From contig NC_065574.1 in the NCBI RefSeq assembly GCF_937616625.2, positions 29,390,501 through 29,454,500 on the forward strand: a stretch of DNA of 64,000 nucleotides. Direction: 5' to 3'. Positions 47,337 to 56,806 of the stretch are shown one piece after another (position 1 is the stretch's first letter; every line of letters starts with the position of its first letter). The notes beneath the pieces are model-generated. The model was not told the origin of the DNA. It did not search any database and saw nothing but the letters and a program-made list of their open reading frames with translations. The position numbers were made by a program, and so were the translations under genes. Source of the DNA: Mercurialis annua. Lineage: Eukaryota > Streptophyta > Magnoliopsida > Malpighiales > Euphorbiaceae.

Positions 47337-48360
47337 CTAAAGACTTGGTTCCTTACCATACCATATCGCATAAGGTATTCTCGGAGCGGATTCAGTTTGT
47401 ACTCGATTTAGAATATAATTTTCACTAAGAAGTGCATGACCCCATAATGAAATGGGTAAATCAGTATAGCTCATCATTGATCGTACCATGTCTAACAATG
47501 TACGATTCCTCCGTTCCGATACACCATTCAACTGTGGTGTTCCTGGAGGAGTCAGTTGGGAAATAATACCGCATTCTTTTAAGAATGTACCAAATCCCGT
47601 AATCAAGTATTCACCTCTTCAATCAGATCGAAGAATTTTAATACTTTTTCCAATTTGGTTTTCTACTTCATTTTTGAAGTCTTTAAATTTTTCAAAAGCT
47701 TTACTCTTTTTCTTCAAAAGAACAATATACCCATGCCGTGATAAATCATCGGTAAAGGTAATAAAGTATAAATAACTACCTCGTGCCATTTCTTTAAATG
47801 GACCACATACATCACTATGTATGATTTCCAAAACATCTTTGGCTCTACCACTTTGTCCCACAAAGGGTGATCCGGTCATATTGCCTTTAAGACATGACTC
47901 ACAAGTTGAAATTGATGCGGAATCAAGATTACTCAAGATTCCCATCTTATCCAACTTGTTAAGTCTATCTTATGCAATATGTCCTAATCGTAAGTGCCAA
48001 AGTTGTTTCGAGGTTTGATCACTGACGGTATTAATTTCTAAAACATTATTTGTATTACGAACAACTTCATTTAAGCAATAAAGACCATTTTGTACATAAC
48101 CATAACCAACGATTTCATTATTATAGATAATTTTACAAACATCCTTTGTAAATAGGAAATCATATCTTAATCTTGTCATACAAGAAATGGACATGATATT
48201 TCTATAAGCGTTTGGTAAGTACAAAACATTGTTCAAATACAAAACATGTTTATACAACAAAATAGAAGATGATCCTATAGCTTTAGCCGCAACGCTTGCA
48301 TTATTTTCAAGCTTCAAGATCACTTCGTCCTTATCCAACTTCCTCTCATTTGATAGATCT
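47337..48360 (-). pseudogene. Copia protease remainder and integrase core (several stops)
   Basis: Continues in frame from gag-PR after a TAA at 48358-48360. Stretch 48338-47970 ends QLWHLRLGHIA (zinc-finger His region). After another stop, 47954-47619 has the Cys pair CESC, then HSDVCGP with the first catalytic Asp, and ends LRSD with the second. The following CGA has become TGA. Stretch 47606-47337 has NGVSERRNRTLLD with the catalytic Glu. All three acidic residues are therefore still present, but three stops and a frameshift near 47330 break the protein. Confidence 0.88.
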
Positions 48361-49280
48361 TATAAGGATGAACAAATGTGAGAACTAGCTCCGGTATCTA
48401 ATACCCAAGCTTTGGACGAGATTTCGTTATTGGAATTGCAATAACAAGAAATTGACACACCCTTACCGGGATTTTCATTCTTCTTGTTCTTGCCGTTGGA
48501 TTCCAAATACTTGGGGCAATTTCGTTTCCAATGTCCCTTGCTTTCACAAAAGAAACACTTTCCTTTGTTCTCCGAGGTGCCCTTCTTTTTTACAATGGCC
48601 TTTTGGGCCTTCAAAACATTCTTCTTAGTTTTCTTCTTCTTAGTCTTACTAGAAGAAGCAACCACAAGAGAAACTTCCTTTCCCTTAACATTATTCTTTT
48701 CAGCAGTTATCAACATATTTGATAACTCAGCAAGTGTACATTCTATCCGATTCATATAGTCATTCGTGATGAAATTACCATACGATTCCGGAAGGGATTG
48801 AAGGATCATATCCGTTTGGAGATTGAAGTCCATGATGAAGTCTAGACCCTCTAGCCGTTCGATACATCGAATCATCATGTTCACATGTTCTCCAACACCC
48901 TTTCCCTCAGAATTCTCCGCCCAAAATAATTGCTTAGATATCTCGTATCTAGCAAAACGACTTGATTCATCATACAACTCTTGTAAGTGAAACAATATTT
49001 CGCGAGCTCCCGAATATTTCTCGTGTTGCTTTTGTAACTCGTTATTCATAGATGCCAACATATAGCACTTGGCTTGTTCTTCATCTAACTTCCACTTGCG
49101 CAATGCCTCATGTTCCTCGGGAGGTGCCTCAATCGGCAATGGTCCCGGAACATTTGTCTCAAGAACATATGCTGTGTATTCACTTGCAAGAACTATTTTG
49201 AGATTTCTTAGCCAATTAACAAAGTTAGGACCCACTAAGCAATTATTGTCGAGAATGCTACTTAACGGATTTGATTTCAT
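48358..49280 (-). pseudogene. Copia GAG and start of protease
   Basis: A 306-codon frame starting at ATG 49280 and ending in a TAA. GAG forms the virus-like particle that packages the RNA. Residues about 10-210 form the retrotransposon gag fold (NFVNWLRNLKIVL near the start). A lysine-rich stretch (212-233) precedes the zinc knuckle C242-C245-H250-C255 (CFFCESKGHWKRNC). DTGASSH (295-301) is the start of the aspartic protease, so gag and pol share a frame. The stop soon after, where the family would continue, is probably a decayed codon. This is the best preserved coding part of the element. Confidence 0.9.
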
Positions 49281-50374
49281 CTTATCTTGTCAACCTATAG
49301 ATAACAAAGATCTATACTTAGTATTATTGTCTTGTATATTTAAACCATGATGATTTGGTCTTTATCAAAATGGTCTCCCACTATCTTTTTCAAATCCTAC
49401 ACTTCCAAAATAGGAAACATAAATCTTTGTTGGAAAAGATTTCAAACGGGTGATTGAATTCTTATTGTCATTGTTCTTTCCCTCAGGTACGCCTAATTGC
49501 CGTGATTGGGACCACAATGTACTACAAGTGAACAACACTTGTTCATCATATCTCATATGAGGTTCAATCATTTCCAGCTCCTAATGTATTCACCCTCAGA
49601 TACCCATTGTTGTTTTTGGGTTTCACCATTAGTTAAGTTTAACCCATTGAATCAACTAAGATGTATCGATTTGAATAATACACGACTCAGGTACGCCTAA
49701 TTGCTGTTATTGCCGTGTACTATATCGATACACCCATAACATCTCATGCTTAACAATAAACTCAACAACAGCCTCTTGACGATATCATCTCACCCCTATG
49801 TATCCATAGCCGACAAGATGATAACTCAAAGCGTGTTAGTTTATTGCTCAAATGGAGAGCCATTGATAAATCAATTTAATGACTAATCAATATAAACTTA
49901 ATCTTTTAACTTTTAGGAAGATTTCTTAGGATTTTCAGTTATTCCGATCTCACTAAGCACACAACACATTTTAGCATGCATCTCATACATATTAAAGCTA
50001 AAATGAATCATGCAATCACACATGTACTTCCTAGGTCTCATTCTTTAGCCACAAAAGAATGAGCAAACTATTACTTGTTCCACATATTTTGTTGATTACA
50101 ATATAATGCACAAGAGAGACACGTATTGTGTTAAATAATCACATTAGAAAAATTTCCAGGATAGATTGGAGGGTCACGAGCGAACCACTTAAGTACCAAT
50201 CTCCTAGACATAATTTAATCAAATCTAATTAATGTCACAATAGCGTTTGCTCGTTTTTGCAAACAAGACCTAACCCCTCGGAATCATAAATTACATGCCA
50301 ATTAATAATTTCTAAGTCCATGATAATTAATACATGCATTCAATCGTAAAGCTTTAAAACTTGCTGATATGGTG
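49281..50374 (-). other. Copia 5' untranslated leader
   Basis: About 1.1 kb between the primer site and the gag start, with no recognisable coding domain. It holds two exact 19-nt copies of CTCAGGTACGCCTAATTGC (plus strand) at 49482-49500 and 49686-49704. Packaging and dimerisation signals would be expected in this region, but none can be named from the sequence. Confidence 0.75.
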
Positions 50375-50387
50375 GCTTCGATACCAC
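50375..50387 (-). other. Copia primer-binding site (initiator Met tRNA)
   Basis: The minus strand reads TGGTATCGAAGC one base after the 5' LTR end. It resembles the usual TGGTATCAGAGC complementary to the plant initiator methionine tRNA 3' end, with two mismatches. Confidence 0.8.
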
Positions 50388-52378
50388 TGTTGGTGCAGCG
50401 GGACGTGAGGGTCCGAATCGTAGATTACAATTCAAAATTGGAATTCCAACAATTCGGATCCAGAAATTGATCATATCAATAACAAATGGATCATCGTATC
50501 ATCTAGTAATTAAAGCACGCATCTAGAAACCGTAAGAAGAATACCTATGTCGATTCTCCAACGATTCTTGTAGTCCCGATAGTACGGCGACATCAAGCTA
50601 GTCCACACGAGTATGCGTCTGATTGAATCCTCGTCTTGAAGTAATCTGCAAGAGTTTCTCTTGCCGAGCAACCCTAAGCTCAAACTCTCGCCTCGATTAC
50701 GTCTTTGCTGGGATGTATGAAAAACTTTCTCCAAGATTTTCTGTGATTGATGACTACTTGAACTCATTCAAATATGCTCTCTTAAGTTTGGTGTGTATGG
50801 AATGAGCAAAGGCAACCTCTATTTATAGGGTAGAGATTTGCTTAAGAATGCAACACCTTACATGCTAGGTGTCACACACCAAGCGAGGGTGTTTCCGCCA
50901 TTCAACACCTGACAGGCTAGGTGTCACACACCAAAGCATAGGTGTTGCCACCATCTGACACATCAGATGCTAGGTGTCACACATCAAGCATAGGTGTTGC
51001 CACCTTCTGACACATCGGATGCTAGGTGTCACACACAAATACATACATGACATCATCACATGACATCATCACGTGATATCATCACGTGACATCATCACGT
51101 GACATCATCACATGACATCATTACATGACATCATCGTGACATCATCACATGACATCATCACATGATATCATCATATTAACTTGGATAAAATACATTAGGT
51201 GCCTATTAATTTATAACTCATATAAATTAGTCCCTAATTATATTTGTTTTTTCTTTCATCTTAGATTAATTTTCGAGATATGCTAGTATCTATATGAAAT
51301 CGATCTCTTGTAAACTCAATAAGTTGCACACCCTATTATGTGTGACTAACTAGGTTCACATCTATATGGCAACGAGAGTCATGAGAAACGCCTTTCTTAT
51401 ATTAAATAATTAAATCCCATTAATTATTAATTCTCGTATATCGTGAGTGACGTCTAGCAACATATCACGACCCCCAAATAGATATAAATTTTTCAATGCA
51501 TTCTTTATGAACCAATGTTCATAATTACCGTACACTAAAAATTCCCTTCATCTAAGATTCTGATCTCGACTAGTGTCACGGTTAAGTCAAACACTGTTTG
51601 TCTTGATCATATGACCTCATCTCAGTTCTTATTCTTGATAAAATATGACTTCCACTAGAAACAACATTCTAAGTAAGTCATATACACCTGCGCAGGTTTT
51701 ATCATCCATCAAGAACAATTTGAGATTGCATAGAATCTTTTCTCCGTTCATCCAGAGTGATAAATCCTCTCTTGGTTAAACCCTATCTCCATATACAACT
51801 AACTAGAGCCAACACATCCCGCGACCCTAGCTCATGAAAGATCTAGGGATAAGGAATATCAAACTCTAATCACCTATATAAAAGATGGTGTCACCACAAG
51901 TCAAAGGACATATGTACAATTATGAAATAGATGACATTAAATTGAATTTGATGAAATACCATGTATAAGTCATCTAGCGTCACTTGTTCGACTCACTCAA
52001 ACCCTTTGAGTGTCCATATGTTTATTTTGATCCCCATTAAGTAGTATGAGACTCACTGCTTTCTATAATTAGTAACTCTTTACTAATCAGGAGAATAAAC
52101 AGAGGTGGCGATCTTTCTGGGATAATGCGATTCCCTTATTCGTAGGACCCCATCGATCGTGAACGGTTATTTAGATCACTTGTATAATAGAATATGTCAC
52201 TCATATTCTCAACACCTTAAGAATAGATTCTATCAAAATGTAATAAGGACAATATGCAATAAATAAACACTTAGTTGATGAGGCACTTAGTTCAAATAAA
52301 ATATATATATCATTGCCAATGGGATTTGGTTATACATTTATAAATACAAAATTGGCCCTAGGGCACATACTACTAACA
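50388..52378 (-). mobile_element. Copia 5' LTR (1991 bp)
   Basis: Aligns with 43351-45355. It has a TATA box at 50819-50828, four 52-bp minisatellite units upstream of it and a G-box repeat at 51049-51172. It contains the leader open frame 50767-50510. Confidence 0.92.
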
Positions 52379-52383
52379 ATCCG

Positions 52384-52920
52384 TCCAAACGATAAAACGT
52401 CAAGCTTACCGTGATTCACCACTGAAATACAATCAGTTCGAGCTATTAAACGTCGGAAACAGGCGAGAAACGGAAACCGAGCGACGAACCGTACGAAACG
52501 AACGAAGAAAATGAAAACTGATAAGCTTTTTGATTTCTGGATTCTTCATCTTACTGATGAAGGTTATCATATATATATAACGGCTAAAGTACACTTTAGT
52601 CCTTGAAACTTTTCAAAAGTTTCAATTTAATCCAAAACCTATTCGCGTCCAAATTTTGAACGATCATCGATTGACTCGAAACTTTTACCACAAATATTAT
52701 AAATTATTTCGCTAACTTTGGAAAAATCATTATCGTTACGTGATTTATAATTTATTTTATATTAATTTTCGAAGTCAAATACTCAAATCCCGATAATTGA
52801 CTTATTAAAATTTATTTTGAATTCCCGATATAATTAAATTAAATTCTCCTTAATTTAATTTATCGGAAATCTCGACACATGGCACGACTTAATTATCTTG
52901 AAGTATTTTGGGGTATTAGA
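52384..52920 (-). mobile_element. A2 5' LTR, outer fragment
   Basis: Resumes LTR homology after the copia insert (CCGTCCAAACGATAAAACG) and ends GGGGTATTAGA, matching 39690-40216. It includes the TATA tract at about 52569-52580. Element C's protease follows after CGGAT. Confidence 0.9.
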
Positions 52921-52925
52921 CGGAT

Positions 52926-54384
52926 CAAATAAAATTAATGCGTCTTGAGAAGCGATAGGAAAGGTACCTTGCACCACAACATTGGAAGACTGAGCCTCCT
53001 GAGGATTCAGTGCAAAGAACCTGGCCTGACTCCCGCCAGCCTGCGAAGTCTGACCAGTACCGTGACCTCCGCCATTTTTTCCTCCTCGATTTGCATAACC
53101 ACGTTCTCTCTAGCCCGTAAAGGTACTTCCAATCTGATCGTACCCTTACGCTGCCTGATGTGCAGTCCTCTGCTGCTGATAAGAAGGCTGCATCACAGTA
53201 GTCATCGAGCCCTGAGGCATCTGTCTCAAACAATCTCTAGCAAAGTGACCATGCTGGCCACATTTGAAGCACGCTCCAGCGACACTGTGGAACGCTCCAT
53301 AATGCCTCTTATTGCAGTTCAAACATATAGGAACTCCGCCTCCCATATCACTCATAAACCTAGAACCAAATCCTGTGCCTGAGGCACTAACCCGTGTTCC
53401 ACGTCGAGGCCTCTTGCGTTCTCGCTGTCGTGGTGTGAATCGAGAATAATACTCAACATATGACTGGGTAGGCGCGCTCTGGACGCTACGAAACGTGTTA
53501 CTTCTCACAGGTGCAACATTGGAAAGATTAGGAATTCTCCCAAACCGGATCAGGGAAACCTCCATCTGTCTGGCGCTATCGATCAGTTTCACTAAAGGTT
53601 TACTTATATCAGATGTCAAACTCACAAACTCAGCTCCTAAACCTTCTACAAACCTCAAGTTCACTCTGACTTGGTCTGCTGTCAGATCGAGTGCAAATTG
53701 ACTCACTCTAGTGAACTCAGTCACAAACTCCTGCACAGACCAATTGCCTCTACTCAGGGTCAGCCACTAATTACGATAATTTTCCGTCACCGCATACGGT
53801 AAGAGAAATTCTCTAAAACAATTCACGAATTCAGCCCAAGTCATAGTGTCCCTAGTTGGCTGAATGTGCTGCTGAAACCAGTCTTTCGCGGGTCCTCTCA
53901 TACACATTTCCACCATAATGATGGTCTGTCTCTCATTAGCTTGTAGACGTCGAGCGTTACGTTCTACTTCTTCGAGGAAATCTAGAGCATCGTTTGAGCC
54001 GTCGAACTTAGTTGGCTTAAGACGCATGTAAGCCAAGACGATATCTCGGTCAGTGAAAGCAACATTGCGTAGCTTTTGCTGCTGTAGTTGTTCACGATTC
54101 ATATTTTGCACCTCAGCTTGATTAGCTTGCAAAGCCGCAATTCCTGTAAGGAACTGATTCAGATCAAAACCCACAACATTAGGTTGCTAGGCTTGCGCTT
54201 GCACTCCAGGTGCCTGTGCCTGGGCCTCTTGGCCTCTACCATCACCAGGCGCTTCAAGTGGTAAGTTAAGCCCACCGTGAACAGAAGACTCATCTTGAGC
54301 TTCTGGGTGAGCATCATGTGCCCCTTCTATAACGTTTCGTGCTGCAGCGGCAGCTCGTTCTTCTTCTTGTCATTGGTCAGACAT
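52926..54384 (-). pseudogene. Element C gag and protease N-terminus
   Basis: Gag forms the particle that carries the element RNA. ATG at 54384-54382 opens MSDQ, followed by a stop and a second stop after about 65 codons. The main capsid part is 54174-53767 (VGFDLNQF..., AYMRLKPTKFDGSND, MRGPAKDWFQQH, WAEFVNCFREFLLP), ending at one TAG after ENYRN. It continues in frame as 53736-53146 with the zinc knuckle CFKCGQHGHFARDC near 53268-53227 and an Arg-rich stretch. The protease N-terminus (DALILFD) lies at about 52960-52926 and is cut by A2. The order gag, knuckle, protease is standard for chromoviruses. It is 1.7 kb closer to the primer site than any other coding region. Confidence 0.88.
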
Positions 54385-54640
54385 CCTGACCAAGATAAAC
54401 AACGTTACTTAGCCGCATAATCGCATATCATCGCAACGTAAATCATATTAAATGTGCATCTCATCACATGCGAACACACACATATGACAGACTCACATTC
54501 TAGAGGGAAGGCTGAAAGTTTGAAAATCAAATGAATACTTAACAAGGACAAGACTCGAGTCCTATGTGCTGCAGTAGAATCCTAGAGCAATCAATCACTC
54601 CTCTGACAATGGTAACTGGAACATGCTCTGATACCAACAT
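54385..54640 (-). other. Element C leader and primer-binding site
   Basis: The minus strand reads TGGTATCAGAGC at 54636-54625, a perfect initiator-Met-tRNA primer site four bases after the LTR end. About 240 bp of non-coding leader follow before the gag start. Confidence 0.88.
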
Positions 54641-55383
54641 TGTCAAGACCCAATTCTCAGGGCCCAGACCGGCGCTAGGGAATAGGAGTGGTTGCTCCGA
54701 AACCCATAGCAAGCCTCAAAACGTAAAATAATTTTTCACAAATATCATACACGTCATGCATGACAAACGTAAACATGTGTCATGCTAAAACATATGCCAG
54801 GCATATATATCCTCTGGCAATCTAAATCACAAACATTGAATAATGCAGCAGGCGTTAAACATTTATACTTTAAAATATAAAGTTATATATACAGAAAACC
54901 ATTTGATACAAAACATCTATCTACTGCAGCTCTAAGAGTAAAGTGCTGTTTCTTTACATACTTTCAAAAATACAGACTTCTGGAAGTAGGATAGAAGTCA
55001 GTTGCTTCAAAGCGTCTTTCTCCTGTAAGGAAATCTTTGAGGGGTCTGTATATGGGAATATACTGAGTGAGTTCATACATTTACTACTGAGTATACAAAT
55101 AAATCATAAAATAATGCCATAGCATTCAAAACGTATGCAGCCTAGTACAGGATCCGATTGAAACCCTAATCCTCAAACATACTAATCACATATCATCCAA
55201 TCCAATCATTTAATCTCAAGTTGTGTGTCCAAATCACTGGTGGGTCCAACCCACTAGATACGGGGACTCCAGGTTACACCGTAACCGAGTGCTCACTCAT
55301 ATCAAATTCATGTATCCAACTTCGAATTCCAATCCATAATCAAGCTCACATCTGAGTCAAATCAAAACTGGTGATCACACAGT

Positions 55384-55402
55384 CCTATTGCCGCCCAATA
55401 GG
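55384..55402 (-). other. Conserved LTR-leader stem-loop (C)
   Basis: CCTATTG and CAATAGG pair perfectly around CCGCC. A second small stem GGTTAC-ACC-GTAACC lies near 55271, as in A2 (about 38677) and D. Confidence 0.65.
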
Positions 55403-55931
55403 TAGCACGTTCCATCGGATCAATACCGGTTTCAAATCAAATATATATGTAGTTCAAGTAAAGAATTTGCATTGCAAACATTCAAATCAAATATAAAGCA
55501 ATATAAATTATTTTCTTATATAAATACTTTAAAAGTAAATCGTATAAACTCACGGATAACGCTTATCCAAAAATACGTTGGGGCTTAAAAACGTCAAGCT
55601 TCCCGAGCTCCTGATCCACTTGCTTCTTTTCTTGCCAGATCTAAAACAATTTCAAAATAGTTGTCTTACATCAGAATCCTATTCTAAGATTGACTCTAAA
55701 CTTGAGACACGACACATTATATTAATTAACCGTCGTGCTTCTCACGCGAATACTCTGATAAATAATATCTAGCTCGTTTAAGGAACGGATATCATTTCAG
55801 AACCCATTCACGTTTAACCTCGTTAGGTTAACGTCTCAAATTAGTCGATAATTAATTGAATACTAATTGATTTCAAATCCCGTTACGCGCACACAACAAA
55901 ATTTCCTCAAAACAGGTCGATCGACGAAAAC

Positions 55932-56095
55932 ACTGTGCGTACGTGCGTCTGCCTGTGCGGCTGCACAGGGGACTGTGCGTCCGCACAGTGCGACTGTTCG
56001 TCTGCACAGTGCGACTGTGCGTCCGTACAGTCCTAGCAGACTGTGCGTTCGCACAGTCTAGCTGTACGCACAGCTTGGTTATGCGTCGCACAGCC
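55932..56095. repeat. Tandem TGTGCG/CGCACA hairpins in C LTR
   Basis: At least six units of the CTGTGCG...CGCACAG type. The apparent open frames on both strands over this segment (RTVALCGRTV-like and its mirror) are by-products of the palindromes. Confidence 0.8.
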
Positions 56096-56806
56096 ACGGG
56101 CTTAGCCCGGGAGTCGATTCCGACGTGCTTCCAAGCGTAAAAACGCTCTAAACGCATCCAAAATGCTAATTCTAACATCAAAACATCCAAATACGATTCT
56201 ATAATCGTTAAAACAATAAAATTGTTTCGTGGCCTAAAACTTTGAATCGACATAACTCAAAATATTTCCGTCGAAACGATAAAACGTCAAGCTTACCGTG
56301 ATTCACCACTGAAATACGATCGTTTCGAGTTATAGAACGTCGGAAACGGACGAGAAACGGAGATCAATCGACGAACCGATAGATTTTGACGAACGAAGGA
56401 AATGAAAGAAAGGAAATGATCTGATTCTGGACAATTCCTTCTTATGAAGGTTTTATATATATAATCGGCTAATTTGCACTTTGGTCCTTGAAACTTTTCA
56501 AAAGTTTCAATTTAGTCCAAAACATATTCGCGTCCAATTTTTTAAACAGTCTCTGATTGACTCGAAACTTTTACCATAAATACTACAAATTATTTCGCGG
56601 ACTTTAGCGAAATAAATTCCGTCATGGGATTTATAATTTATTTTATATTGATTTTCAAAGTTATTTCTTTAATTCCCGTAAAACCGATTAATAGAATTTA
56701 TTCTAAATTCCCGATATAATTAAATTAAATTCTTCTTAATTTAATTTATCGGAAATGTCGACACGTGGCACAACTTAATTATCTTAAAAAATTTTGGGGT
56801 ATTATA

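Larger units (their letters stand above)
43351..52378 (-). mobile_element. Ty1/copia LTR retrotransposon, 9028 bp, innermost insert
   Basis: Two full LTRs (43351-45355 and 50388-52378), ends TGTTGG and TAACA or AAACA, 5-bp target duplication ATCCG, primer-binding site, polypurine tract and gag-pol in copia order (GAG, PR, IN, RT, RNase H) on the minus strand. The LTRs differ by scattered substitutions and by one minisatellite unit, so it is not very recent. At least seven stops or frameshifts break the polyprotein. Lineage within copia not assigned. Confidence 0.93.
43346..52383. repeat. Target-site duplication pair ATCCG around the copia element
   Basis: ATCCG at 43346-43350 and 52379-52383. 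The uninterrupted 3' LTR of A2 shows ATATATCCGTCC at about 39684 with a single copy. Confidence 0.92.
38053..52920 (-). mobile_element. Ty3/gypsy element A2, internally deleted, nested in C
   Basis: Net length without the copia insert is about 5.8 kb. It comprises a full 3' LTR (38053-40216), polypurine tract, chromodomain, IN, RNase H, most of RT, then a deletion junction (about 42979-42989) leading into a partial 5' LTR (42989-43350 and 52384-52920). The terminal bases are decayed: TATCACG in place of TGTCACG at the left, ATTAGA in place of ATTACA at the right. The same family as C, judged from LTR and protein similarity. Confidence 0.88.
38048..52925. repeat. Target-site duplication pair CGGAT around A2
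   Basis: CGGAT occurs at 38048-38052 and 52921-52925. The interrupted protease frame of element C continues across after removal of A2 and one copy. Confidence 0.88.
34961..56806 (-). mobile_element. Ty3/gypsy (Tekay-like chromovirus) element C, 3'-truncated
   Basis: Element C inserted about 40 bp inside the right LTR of B. It keeps its 5' LTR (54641-56806), primer-binding site, gag, PR, RT, RNase H and most of IN. Its chromodomain, polypurine tract and 3' LTR are missing, apparently removed by a deletion that also took most of B's interior. Element A2 interrupts it in the protease. Order and content match a Tekay/Del-type chromovirus. Confidence 0.8.
54641..56806 (-). mobile_element. Element C 5' LTR (2166 bp)
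   Basis: Begins TGTCAAGACCC and ends GGGGTATTATA (CA decayed to TA at the end). It aligns over its whole length with the A2 3' LTR. It contains a perfect stem-loop at 55384-55402, TGTGCG hairpins at 55932-56095 and a TATA region at 56451-56463. It directly abuts element B LTR sequence at 56807. Confidence 0.9.

Noticed and set aside
55863..56253. Open frames on both strands in the C LTR
   Set aside because: Produced by tandem near-palindromes, which give similar open frames on both strands.
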